Source of the DNA: a virus
IMG/VR virus record: IMGVR_UViG_3300045971_000059
Location: 1 to 40,118 of that record
Reading direction: 5' to 3' (one strand)
DNA: 40,118 nucleotides
Part shown: positions 6,745-15,085 of the stretch, piece after piece
How the letters are laid out: each line of letters starts with the position of its first letter
Numbering within the stretch: the first letter of the stretch is position 1
Notes under the pieces: generated by a model
Databases searched by the model: none
Seen by the model: only the letters and a program-made list of their open reading frames with translations
Told to the model about the DNA's origin: nothing
Made by a program: the position numbers and the translations under genes

Positions 6745-9209
6745 GGTGCGAGTGAGTTGATGTTTTCAGGGGTCACGATCAAACGGTTCCTCTGGGCAGC
6801 GCGGGTCTTCGGACCTTGGCCACCGGCAGACACCGGCCGAGGGGTCGACAGCTTCGCCTCAAGCTCGAGCAACTGGTCCATCAGGATCTCGCGCTTGCGG
6901 GCAGTCTCTTGAATGGCAGCGTTGCTCCTGGAGCGTTCGGCCAGCATATTGAACGCCTGGTCCTGCTCCCGCAGCTTTTGGATGGTGTCAGACACCCATT
7001 GACGGTCCATCATCTTGCCGGCGATGGCCTTGTCAGTCAGTCCCTTGAGCGCCGGGTCAGCGGCAGCCATGTCGACCTTGGTCTTGTTCCAGGAGATCCG
7101 TTCCTCGGGCGTCATATCGAACAACCGGCCACTGGCCACCTTGTCTGCGGCGCTGCTCATCGAATGACCTGTGCTTTCCAGCACCTGTATGTTCGGTGTC
7201 GCACCCTTGAGCGTTGAGTCAGTGGGAATCAGCTTGCCAGTGATCGGGTCCAAGTCGAACTGCACACCACCTCTGGCAGGCTGGCGAGTGGCTGCTGCCC
7301 GCTGCTCTGCCGCGGCCTGGGCCTGGGCTTCGGCGGCGGCCTGCTGCTGGTACACCCGAGCATCTTCTGCACGGAGAGCACCCATCTGGCCACCCACTGG
7401 GCCTTGGGACATCCCGATCTGGGCAGGGCCGGGTGCTGGGCCGGTCGGGGTTACCCGCGGCGGCACATCATTGCGCCCTGGCACCCAGTTGGGAATCTGG
7501 TCAGCGGGAATAACCTGCTGGCTCCAATCGTAGGGGACCATCTGGTTTGGTCCGTAGTTCATCTCGGCAGGACGCAGGTTATTCACTGGCCGATAGTCAG
7601 TGGGCACGGCATGGGCAGCCTGGTAACCAGGGGTTGCCATGCGCTTGGCCGCCACGCTGCTGGCCAGCTTGCCAGCCACGGCACCGGTGACAGCGCCAGC
7701 GATCGGAGTGCCAAGCACTGTACCTGCAGCGTAGCCAATCGTGCCGGCCACGCCAGAGCGGGTCAGCCCCTGCTGCCAGCCGGGCGAACCCTTGACGCCG
7801 ACCTGGGACACCTCGGGGAAGTTGGCCGCCACCTTGCCGATATCGGCGCCCACGCCAGACATGTTGCCCTTGCGCTCGTCGAGCATCTTGGCATACACCT
7901 GGGGGTCGACCTTGTTGGTGCTGTAGTCAATGGCCCGCTCGTGGTCATAGATCTGAGCCTGGCGCACACGGGACTTCTGGAAGTCGGTCAACGCCTGCGG
8001 AGTCGGGGCGTGTTCGTCGATCATCTTCTCCAGCGCACTGGCGATGCCCATCTTGGCGTCTGCGGCGGCCACGTCGGCAGGAGGCGGGTTGTTGCCCTTG
8101 TCCCGTGCCTTGTAGACGTTCTGGGCGTCCCGGCGCAACTGGCGAATGTCGTCAACGATTTGTGCCCCGCTGCGGCCTTCACCCAGCGCATCGAGGGTTT
8201 CCCCTACCAGTGACTGCACTGCGCTGGCCTTGGCCTTGCCGCCGATGGTGGCAGGCTTGTCCAGGGCGCGGATCGACGCCAGCACTTCCCCGCTGGCCTC
8301 CATCTTCGGGATGGCACGGATTACCTCATAGGGTTTGCTGGCCACGTCGAGAGCACTCTCGATAGCGGCCGAGTTGAGCTTGCCCTCTGCAGGCACACCC
8401 AAGTCATTCTTGACGATGTCGGTCCACTTGCCCTCATTGGCAGCAGCCAGGTTGGCGTTGACATCTTTGTTGCCGGTGAGCACCGAGCGCACCTTATTGC
8501 CGGTGGTCGGGTTCGACTCGGCAGGGTTCAGGGCGATGCCCATGTTGTTGGCTGCCTGCGCGGCCTCGATCTTGGTGGCATTCTTGTAGCTGTTGGCCAC
8601 ATTGGTGGCCTGGGTGGCCGCCTGCTTGGCCTTGATCGGGGCTTCGATGGCCTGACCAAGACGAGTGGCACGAGCAGCCTCAACAGTGGCGCCGGCAGCA
8701 TCTCTGACCACGGGCGCAGCAGTCTTCACTGCGCCAGGCGCGGCAAGACTCAGGCTCATAATCATGTTGTTCACATCAGCCTCGGGCATCCCCGTCTGCT
8801 TCGAGATCCAACCTGCACCCTTCTGGATGTTCTCCCCCACAAAGTCCAAGATCTTGCGGGATGCCTCCTGCTTGTACTGAGGAGTGTCGGTGACACCGAA
8901 CGCCTTGCCGAACGGTTGGTCCACCGCGCTGGTGGCATTGTTGGCAGTGCGAGTCGCCTCATCAGGGGTCTGGCCAAAGACTCGAGCCACTGGATAAGTG
9001 ACCTGTTGGACAACCGCCGGGATTACCCCACCGATCGTGTTGTCAGCCAGTGAGGCAACGCTGCGCCCAAACTTGGTCCATGCCCCAGCCTTTGGGGCAG
9101 GGGTGGGAGCAGCAACAGGCGCCCGGCTGGCCAAGTAGGCGTCGGGGTCGAATGCTACGGGAGCGGCAGCCTTCTGAGCAAGATATGCGTCTGGGTCAAA
9201 TCCGGCCAT
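6741..9209 (-). CDS. Large internal virion / DNA ejection protein (P22 gp16-like by position)
   Basis: An 822-residue protein, the largest after the primase. It opens with two copies of FDPDAYLA (residues 4-11 and 20-27), then has a hydrophobic Gly/Ala-rich stretch (around AGTIGYAAGTVLGTPIAGAVTGAVAG) that could enter a membrane, long Ala/Gln-rich helical regions, and a coiled-coil-like end. It is the third of three consecutive genes (255, 487 and 822 residues) in the order of P22 genes 7, 20 and 16, which encode ejected proteins that build a conduit across the cell envelope. Function is inferred from order, size and composition, not from clear homology. Confidence 0.75.
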   Translation of the reverse strand: MAGFDPDAYLAQKAAAPVAFDPDAYLASRAPVAAPTPAPKAGAWTKFGRSVASLADNTIGGVIPAVVQQVTYPVARVFGQTPDEATRTANNATSAVDQPFGKAFGVTDTPQYKQEASRKILDFVGENIQKGAGWISKQTGMPEADVNNMIMSLSLAAPGAVKTAAPVVRDAAGATVEAARATRLGQAIEAPIKAKQAATQATNVANSYKNATKIEAAQAANNMGIALNPAESNPTTGNKVRSVLTGNKDVNANLAAANEGKWTDIVKNDLGVPAEGKLNSAAIESALDVASKPYEVIRAIPKMEASGEVLASIRALDKPATIGGKAKASAVQSLVGETLDALGEGRSGAQIVDDIRQLRRDAQNVYKARDKGNNPPPADVAAADAKMGIASALEKMIDEHAPTPQALTDFQKSRVRQAQIYDHERAIDYSTNKVDPQVYAKMLDERKGNMSGVGADIGKVAANFPEVSQVGVKGSPGWQQGLTRSGVAGTIGYAAGTVLGTPIAGAVTGAVAGKLASSVAAKRMATPGYQAAHAVPTDYRPVNNLRPAEMNYGPNQMVPYDWSQQVIPADQIPNWVPGRNDVPPRVTPTGPAPGPAQIGMSQGPVGGQMGALRAEDARVYQQQAAAEAQAQAAAEQRAAATRQPARGGVQFDLDPITGKLIPTDSTLKGATPNIQVLESTGHSMSSAADKVASGRLFDMTPEERISWNKTKVDMAAADPALKGLTDKAIAGKMMDRQWVSDTIQKLREQDQAFNMLAERSRSNAAIQETARKREILMDQLLELEAKLSTPRPVSAGGQGPKTRAAQRNRLIVTPENINSLAP

Positions 9210-10672
9210 TATTTCGCTCCAAGTTGTGCTTTGATTTTAGCGGCTCTTGGATCGGAAGGGTTGGCATTTGCCCAGTCGAGGGCTTGCTTGTCTTGGGCTG
9301 ACACAGCGGCTGGCGCAGGGGTTGCGGCGCCCGGCCGGCCCTTCTGCCGTTGCTCCTTGAGCACCGCGGCGGCATCGCTGGAGGACTCGACGGCCGCCTT
9401 CATTTCGGCTGGCAGGACAACATCGAGGAACTCGGCAAACTGACCACCGGTCATGTTCTGGTTGATCACCTCGCGGATATGGTCCTTGTCCGACTTCGTG
9501 GCGATGCCCTTCGGATTGATAACCCGAGCGTAGGTGTTCACCAGCGCATTCAGTGACTGGGCCAGACCTGTCGCATTGGTGTCCCCCGTATTGCGGGCGA
9601 CATACATGCCAGCAGCGTTGAGCACCGGGTAATTGCCTGGGTCGACATTGTCCACATAGTGCTTGACCAGCGGGACCATCTTGGTGACCTCGGTCGCCGC
9701 GGCGGCCTGAGATGCACCCTGGGTGCCCAGTGTTCTGGCAGCCGAGGCCGAGCCGACGTTGTCGAAGCTCATCTCGCGCAGATCGATGCCCGGGGTGTTC
9801 TGGAGCGCACCCACGATGAACTTGGCATTGCGGCCATTGACCTTGTTGATGTCCACCCGCCCCTCGGCAATGGCCTGGGACAGGATCAGGTTCTCAGTCG
9901 GATCGAGTTGTGCGCCTTCCTTCTTCAGCCGGTCCTGGGCAACCTTGAGTTGGCCTTGGGAGACCTTGAGTTGGTCAGCCGAGGTATTGGCCTGCTGCTG
10001 CAGGATTGGCACCCGTGCAGTCTCGAACGGGGTCATGGTGGTCGTTTGCTCAGACCCTGGCACAACCGTGGCGGGACCACCGAATGCACCTGTGGAGATG
10101 GCCCGAACTGTGCCACCAAGGTTCTGAGGTGTGATGGTCGGCTTGAGGTCGGCACTCTTGGCGCCTTGAGACGCAAGGAACGACTGGCGCTCAGTCAATG
10201 GCATAGCAAGGAACCGGTCTGCAGCAGACAGCAGTTGCTGCTTCTCGGCATCAGAGAACAGCGAGTTCATCTGAATGTCTTCCTTGTACGCGGTGATGTT
10301 CGCATCCGATGGGTTTCGGCTGATGTCCCGTTGGGTCTGCTGGACAAACTCCTGCTTACCCTTCTGGATCTCCATCTGGGTCTTCTGGCCAGTGAGTCCA
10401 GCATTCTTCGCCTCGGTCACTGACTTCAGCGCCGCAATCCCGGGTGTGCCGAACTTGGTCAACCCCTCGGGCTTGTAGTCGGGACTCTGCATGTACTTCA
10501 GCATCCCATCATTAAGATCGTCGGCCCGCTTGGCAGACGACAACTGGTACTGGGCCAGCGCATTCTGGGTCACACCGGCCTGCAACTGCTGCATCTTGCC
10601 GTACTGGGCGAAGGGATCTGGGGGCGCCTGGAACTGGGCGCCTTGGGCAATGAGAGCGTTCAAATCTGCCAT
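9209..10672 (-). CDS. Internal virion / DNA ejection protein (P22 gp20-like by position)
   Basis: A 487-residue, Gln/Ala-rich, largely helical protein. The N-terminal region (KMQQLQAGVTQNALAQYQL) is typical of podophage internal proteins that start with a small soluble helical bundle. The middle has coiled-coil potential (QQQANTSADQLKVSQGQLKV). It has no signal peptide or TM segment. The stop overlaps the start of the 822-residue protein by TAATG, so the ratio of the two proteins is probably fixed by coupling. The role, ejection with the DNA at infection, is inferred from order (second of three) and composition. Confidence 0.7.
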   Translation of the reverse strand: MADLNALIAQGAQFQAPPDPFAQYGKMQQLQAGVTQNALAQYQLSSAKRADDLNDGMLKYMQSPDYKPEGLTKFGTPGIAALKSVTEAKNAGLTGQKTQMEIQKGKQEFVQQTQRDISRNPSDANITAYKEDIQMNSLFSDAEKQQLLSAADRFLAMPLTERQSFLASQGAKSADLKPTITPQNLGGTVRAISTGAFGGPATVVPGSEQTTTMTPFETARVPILQQQANTSADQLKVSQGQLKVAQDRLKKEGAQLDPTENLILSQAIAEGRVDINKVNGRNAKFIVGALQNTPGIDLREMSFDNVGSASAARTLGTQGASQAAAATEVTKMVPLVKHYVDNVDPGNYPVLNAAGMYVARNTGDTNATGLAQSLNALVNTYARVINPKGIATKSDKDHIREVINQNMTGGQFAEFLDVVLPAEMKAAVESSSDAAAVLKEQRQKGRPGAATPAPAAVSAQDKQALDWANANPSDPRAAKIKAQLGAK

Positions 10673-10675
10673 GAT

Positions 10676-11443
10676 TTACCCTATGTTGGCGAATGGACTG
10701 ACCGGCTGGGCTGGGCCTGGGGTGACTGCCCCACCAGCACCGTTTTGATTCATCCAGGTGTTGAAGTTCTGCTGGTTCTGGTAACTGCTGGCCATCGTGC
10801 CCAGAGCATTGTTCCAGGTGTTGCCCTGACCCATCTGGCTGGCAGCGTTGGCCTGGCCGGCGGCAGTGAGCGCAGCGCCAGCATTGTTGGCGTAGTTCTG
10901 GCCGGCCGCACCCAGTTGTTGGTTGACGGTCTGGCCCACGCCCGCCATGCTGGCAAGCCGGTTGTAACCGGTGTCTGACCGTGCCACGTCGGCGTTGTAG
11001 CCGGTGAGCGCACGATTGAAGGCATTGCCGTATTCCTGAGAGCCCATGTCCTGGCCATATCGAGTGGCAGCCCTGAGAGCCCCACCGGAGATCAGACCAC
11101 CTCGAGCAGCAGCCGAGCGGTCGAGAGCCTTCTGGCCTTCTGAGACGCGGAACGCATAGCCCGGGTCTTGGTTGGCATTGAACTCACTGGCTCCGAATTT
11201 GAATGCACCCGGCTGGGCAAACTCGCCAGCCTGCATCTTCCCCAGAGCGTTGACGCCGGCATCGCGCCACGGTGTCTGGTCCTCACGGGTCTGCATGTAC
11301 TGTTGGTACTGCATGTCCCCCGTGGCCTTGGCAGCATCTGCCTGGGTGTTGGCCGCAGCTTTTTGTCCTTGAGAACTGAGGGCGGCCCCACCCAAGATGG
11401 CCCCACCTATCAACCATGTTCCGGCACTAATTCCTGCGCTCAT
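10676..11443 (-). CDS. DNA transfer / ejection protein (P22 gp7-like)
   Basis: A 255-residue protein of a family common in podophages and often annotated as DNA transfer protein. It starts with a hydrophobic Gly/Ala segment (GTWLIGGAILGGAALSS, about 9-25) that looks able to cross a membrane. The conserved central block is ALDRSAAARGGLISGGALRA followed by TRYGQDMGSQEYGNAFNR. It is the first of three putative ejection genes and occupies the place of P22 gene 7. The start overlaps the stop of the cupin-SET gene (ATGA). Family recognition is good; mechanistic role is inferred. Confidence 0.82.
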   Translation of the reverse strand: MSAGISAGTWLIGGAILGGAALSSQGQKAAANTQADAAKATGDMQYQQYMQTREDQTPWRDAGVNALGKMQAGEFAQPGAFKFGASEFNANQDPGYAFRVSEGQKALDRSAAARGGLISGGALRAATRYGQDMGSQEYGNAFNRALTGYNADVARSDTGYNRLASMAGVGQTVNQQLGAAGQNYANNAGAALTAAGQANAASQMGQGNTWNNALGTMASSYQNQQNFNTWMNQNGAGGAVTPGPAQPVSPFANIG

Positions 11444-12306
11444 TTTGTAATCCTCTCTCTAGGAGAAAACCCGGCACCGTTCACACTCATCGCTTGCCGG
11501 TAGTCAACTGTAATTTCGTCACCGCTCTGGATATCCTTGATCGCCAGGGCCACCAGACCACCATCCTTGGAAGACGTGAACACGATATTAGCCTTGCACG
11601 AGTGATTGATCAACCACCCAGCAGGAGTTCTCTTGTCACCAATCCGAATGTCGACCACCTTGCCGCCAAGGGGGATGTCGACACAGGCGAATGTTCCGGT
11701 CCCGTGCAGATCTGATGGGGCGAACCTGACAAGGAGGGGCTCATCGGGAAACTCTGTCCGGTCATCCGTATTATCGACGAGTTGGCGCACAAGTGCCTCA
11801 TTGAATCCGTACTCGTCCAGAAACTTCTGGTAGTCCTCTTGGTCAGCGAGTCGCAGGTTGTTCTTGAGTTGCACGTTGTCCCGCCCACCAATGAGTTGGG
11901 AGTTGGTGGACTCGGTGATCTCGAACATGATCTTGTCCAGATCTGTCTCATCTCCGACGAGGTGGTATGTCGTCCAGACCGTCGTCTCCAGTGCATACCC
12001 GACACGCTTGGTGCCAGGCTTCGAGATGATCGTGTACGGGGCGCTGACCGTCTTCATCCCCTCGTCGGTGGAGACCATGAGCCGGCCCTGGGACACGGTA
12101 CACAGGTGCTCATGCCGATGGACTGCCCCAGTGAGCACCACGCCCGCTGGGATTGTCATCTCCCGCGCATAGATGCCGCCGGCGAAGTAGTGCCTGACAG
12201 GGCAGTCGACCTGGGGCAACTCATTGATCTTGTCCTCGAGCACGAAGACCTTCTCGAGCATGGTCTTCTCTGCGGGAGCAAACCCTTCACCGTAGGTCAC
12301 GTTCAT
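11440..12306 (-). CDS. Cupin-SET domain fusion protein
   Basis: A 288-residue two-domain protein. The start at 12306 is chosen because its ATG overlaps the preceding TGA; the longer frame to 12405 runs through that gene. Residues about 35-118 are a cupin-like domain (YAREMTIPAGVVLTGAVHRHEH, with H63, H65 and H67 as possible metal ligands). Residues about 191-270 are a SET domain: HGTGTFA for the cofactor loop, LINHSCKAN (N234, H235, S236, C237, N240) and GDEITVDY with the active-site Tyr at 269. SET proteins methylate lysines on proteins using SAM. The cupin half resembles an uncharacterised family widespread in phages; the SET fusion is unusual. It is coupled by ATGA overlaps on both sides to virion and membrane genes, so a virion protein or host envelope/chromosome protein could be its target (inference). 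Confidence 0.85.
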   Translation of the reverse strand: MNVTYGEGFAPAEKTMLEKVFVLEDKINELPQVDCPVRHYFAGGIYAREMTIPAGVVLTGAVHRHEHLCTVSQGRLMVSTDEGMKTVSAPYTIISKPGTKRVGYALETTVWTTYHLVGDETDLDKIMFEITESTNSQLIGGRDNVQLKNNLRLADQEDYQKFLDEYGFNEALVRQLVDNTDDRTEFPDEPLLVRFAPSDLHGTGTFACVDIPLGGKVVDIRIGDKRTPAGWLINHSCKANIVFTSSKDGGLVALAIKDIQSGDEITVDYRQAMSVNGAGFSPRERITK

Positions 12307-12674
12307 TGTGGACCCTTCAGGAACTGCTGCCATGCAGACAAGACCAAGAACCCCAGCACCCCGAGGCCAGCCCACTTGGCGCCGGCAATCCGCATCTCCT
12401 GCCAAAACTTGGCCTTCTCTTCGGCCTGCTTAATCACAAGCTCGTGATGGAGACGATGGCCAGTCGGGTCACCCTCCGGGAACGCGGATGCCATCAAACC
12501 AGCGATCGATTCAGCAAGCTCTGTGGTCTCCATCGTCATGTGTTGGGTCAGCTTGTCATCCAACGCTTTTTGGCTGACGTGGATCTGCTTGACAAGTTCC
12601 AGGAGGACTGGCATTGGGGAATCCTTACGACGGTCACTGAAACTATCTGCAAGAGGGCTGAAGTCGCTGCTCAT
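12303..12674 (-). CDS. Small C-terminally anchored membrane protein, unknown function
   Basis: A 123-residue protein with a charged, helical N-terminal part (coiled-coil-like from about 20 to 95) and a single hydrophobic segment near the C-terminus (WAGLGVLGFLVLSAWQQFL, about 100-118). I do not recognise the family. It follows the two-TM protein gene and overlaps the cupin-SET gene by ATGA. The C-terminal anchor is opposite to an i-spanin, which has an N-terminal TM, so a spanin role is not supported. It may be part of a lysis or envelope-associated set with its neighbour. Confidence 0.75.
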   Translation of the reverse strand: MSSDFSPLADSFSDRRKDSPMPVLLELVKQIHVSQKALDDKLTQHMTMETTELAESIAGLMASAFPEGDPTGHRLHHELVIKQAEEKAKFWQEMRIAGAKWAGLGVLGFLVLSAWQQFLKGPQ

Positions 12675-12677
12675 GTG

Positions 12678-12878
12678 TTACTTCTCCGCGAGGGCAGTGG
12701 TTGTAACCTCACGAAGTGCCAACATCAAAACCGGCCAGAACATGAGGGCGTAGGGGCGATACCACGCCGGGAAGTACTGGCTGAAGTAGCCACCTTGGGC
12801 GTCCATCACGGTAAGGACTGCACCGATGATAGCTGCCCAATAGGTCTTGGATTTGAGGCGTTGAATCAGGATATCCAT
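12678..12878 (-). CDS. Two-TM small membrane protein, possible second holin
   Basis: A 66-residue protein with two hydrophobic segments (about 13-27, YWAAIIGAVLTVM, and 41-56, RPYALMFWPVLMLAL) separated by a short aromatic loop, and a short charged C-terminus. The ATG at 12878 follows AAGGAC and is preferred over the upstream start in the tailspike gene. Size and topology fit a class II holin or pinholin, but another holin candidate (three TM) sits beside the lysozyme at the end of the operon, so this could equally be an antiholin or an unrelated membrane protein. Confidence 0.7.
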   Translation of the reverse strand: MDILIQRLKSKTYWAAIIGAVLTVMDAQGGYFSQYFPAWYRPYALMFWPVLMLALREVTTTALAEK

Positions 12879-12886
12879 GTTAGTCC

Positions 12887-14302
12887 TTAAACAGAAGTGA
12901 CGGTTTCCCATGCTGTGGCCCCACCGATGCGTAATTTGTTCAGCGTGGTATCAAAGTACATGGCACCCTTGACGTAAGCAGGTGCAGATGCCGTAGCCGA
13001 CATTCTTGGGCTGATCGTTCCATTACTGGTGATGTTGCCAAAAAGTTTAACAAGGCCGATTTGAGACGTGGCAGACGAGGCATTATCGTTGAAGCATTGA
13101 ATCCAAGTGTTTTCAGACAAAGCTACAAACGTGTATTCAAATACGCCAGTCGTAGTTAGATATCCAGCATTTATGAGGTTAAACGAACCCGGACCAGTTG
13201 ACCCAACCCGCACAATATTTCTGGATGCTGCCCCGGTAATTGTGACCTGTAGGGTGTAGGAGTTACCTTTGACCGTCGTTATCTTTTGTCCTGCACTTGT
13301 GCCGGCAGGCAATGACAAAATATTAGCAGCGATGCTTGCAGTCAAATATAAAGTCCAGATACTTGAATCAGCAAAGTTACCGTTCAGTACCATATCCTTG
13401 CCTGATGTGGCTGGGGCAATAGGTGCGTAATCAAGCAAGGAAGAATACCGAAAAGCTTGGCAGTCTAGATCGTAGATCTTGTTATTTTGAGGGTTGGCTT
13501 GATAAAGAGCACCCGCAACATTTTGCTCAGAATCTCCACCAAATATCGAAATAGCAGATAACGGACCCAAATTAATTCCGTACCCTGTGTTGCTCTCAGC
13601 CAAAGGCCTGATGATTGTGGTCCAAGCACTTTGGTTTACATACAGACCATGAAGGGTATTGTTTTGCACCAGAGGATGCGTGATGATCCCAGCGTTCGCG
13701 TTCGAGGGGAGAGTCGCATCGCCATCACTAATGTGTATTCCATACCGACCGTTAATCGAAGCCGACGGGCTAATCAATTGGAAACTATTTGCATTGATAC
13801 CAGATCCCGGAGTATCTGAACCTACTCGGATGCCGTCTTGTCCACATCCTTGCACATAAGGCTTATCCAAAATTACGTTGTTGGCAAGGATGGTATATCC
13901 GTTACCTGTGTTTCCAACGACCCCCACAATACCACCACGTTCGATCAAAGTGTTTGTAGCAGTAATCGTGACAAGATCAGCATGGACCGACGCGGCCTTA
14001 ATCAAATATGACTTTGGCAGTGACCCAGACGAGTTGCCGGGAGCACCCTGAAACGACCAGTACTCCTTCACTGATATGGTCAATGCCGCGTCAATGAGGG
14101 GAGTACCGTAAATGAGTAGAGCAGTTTTTGCGGTGACTGCTGCTGCTCTTGCGAGATTGAATGCGGTAGTGTCTACGGTAACACCGTCTCCCACCACCCC
14201 ATAATCTAACGTGGACACCGGAGCGCCAAGTATCATGGAATTGGTGAGTAAGTTGCTTATACTTCCTGTGACCATCGCTGGATCGACTTTTGTGAGGCTC
14301 AT
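12887..14302 (-). CDS. Beta-helix tailspike-like receptor-binding protein
   Basis: A 471-residue protein with a pectate-lyase-like right-handed beta-helix. The start of the helix domain is marked by LDYGVVGDGVTVDTTAFN, the usual D-x-G-A/V-x-G-D-G-x-x-D-x-T/D signature. Repeating short strands follow to about residue 290. After that comes a jelly-roll-like carbohydrate-binding segment (VLNGNFADSSIWTL onward) and a C-terminal region. It has no long N-terminal virion-binding domain, so it probably docks on another tail protein such as the 708-residue spike. The gene is visibly more AT-rich than the neighbouring virion genes, as expected for a receptor-binding gene exchanged between phages. Enzyme activity cannot be assigned. 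Confidence 0.8.
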   Translation of the reverse strand: MSLTKVDPAMVTGSISNLLTNSMILGAPVSTLDYGVVGDGVTVDTTAFNLARAAAVTAKTALLIYGTPLIDAALTISVKEYWSFQGAPGNSSGSLPKSYLIKAASVHADLVTITATNTLIERGGIVGVVGNTGNGYTILANNVILDKPYVQGCGQDGIRVGSDTPGSGINANSFQLISPSASINGRYGIHISDGDATLPSNANAGIITHPLVQNNTLHGLYVNQSAWTTIIRPLAESNTGYGINLGPLSAISIFGGDSEQNVAGALYQANPQNNKIYDLDCQAFRYSSLLDYAPIAPATSGKDMVLNGNFADSSIWTLYLTASIAANILSLPAGTSAGQKITTVKGNSYTLQVTITGAASRNIVRVGSTGPGSFNLINAGYLTTTGVFEYTFVALSENTWIQCFNDNASSATSQIGLVKLFGNITSNGTISPRMSATASAPAYVKGAMYFDTTLNKLRIGGATAWETVTSV

Positions 14303-14311
14303 TTCAATTCC

Positions 14312-15082
14312 TTAAATTCTGTAAGAGACAGTGAAAATCATTCTGATCGTAGACAATGAGACATTAGTCATTGCAGTGCTTCCACTTCCTGTTAGTCCGT
14401 ATAGGATTATGGAAGCACCCCCTGTAACACCCGAGAATCTGGATGCGTACCCCGTGTAATGCACATTCATTCCACCACCGTTGCTGGCACTATTGAAAGG
14501 TAACCCGCTAAGTATTGCGGCACTTGCACTTGCTGTGACGGGGTAGGTAATATCTCCGGTTAGGAACACAGTTCGACCTGTTCGAGTGTATGAAGCTGAT
14601 GTAACGGTCAAGATTAAACCTGCCCCGCTACCATCAGTAGGGGTCCAAGTACCTTCTTCGTAATTAGCTAATAATTGGCTGGTCATCCCGGCAGTGGGGG
14701 TCACTGCGGAGAAGTCAATGCCCTTACCTGAAGTCGACGGGACAAAATTACCAGATAACGCTTTAAGATCTCCACTAGCCAACAAACTAAGTTTATCGAC
14801 ACCGCTGATCGCCCAGTTATATGTGCCACCATTAGCTTGGTTGAACTGAAACTTATCTGTCGCAGCATAGCTTATTTCGTTGTACGTGGCATTATCGGAA
14901 CGGTAGAGTCGTTGCACACCACCAGCGCGCACCCAAGAGCCAGCCATACTGACCGTTCGACCCTCAGTGAGATTTGCGACGCTTACCTGCTTCGTGCCCG
15001 TACTATCCCAAACTGGGACAAGCTCAGTCCCGGCCAGCGGAGTCGTGGCCACAGTAAGGTCGGGGATGCGCTTATTGGTCAT
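14312..15082 (-). CDS. Tail fibre / spike-associated protein
   Basis: A 256-residue protein whose N-terminus (IPDLTVATTPLAGTELVPVWD) matches a short motif often found at the N-termini of phage tail fibre and spike proteins. The rest is Ser/Thr/Gly-rich and predicted to be beta-structured, with YEEGTWTPT in the middle, a motif also seen near the C-terminal domains of spike proteins. It lies between two beta-helix spike genes and shares their AT-richer composition. It may form a branched adhesin with them. Function is inferred from composition and position. Confidence 0.7.
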   Translation of the reverse strand: MTNKRIPDLTVATTPLAGTELVPVWDSTGTKQVSVANLTEGRTVSMAGSWVRAGGVQRLYRSDNATYNEISYAATDKFQFNQANGGTYNWAISGVDKLSLLASGDLKALSGNFVPSTSGKGIDFSAVTPTAGMTSQLLANYEEGTWTPTDGSGAGLILTVTSASYTRTGRTVFLTGDITYPVTASASAAILSGLPFNSASNGGGMNVHYTGYASRFSGVTGGASIILYGLTGSGSTAMTNVSLSTIRMIFTVSYRI

Positions 15083-15085
15083 AGG

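Noticed and set aside
7404-8213. + strand open frame of 269 codons opposite the ejection protein gene
   Set aside because: Antisense, low-complexity His/Gly/Leu content typical of a shadow frame.
12303-12674. Inner membrane spanin (Rz-like)
   Set aside because: The membrane segment is C-terminal, not N-terminal, and there is no lipoprotein frame inside or after it.
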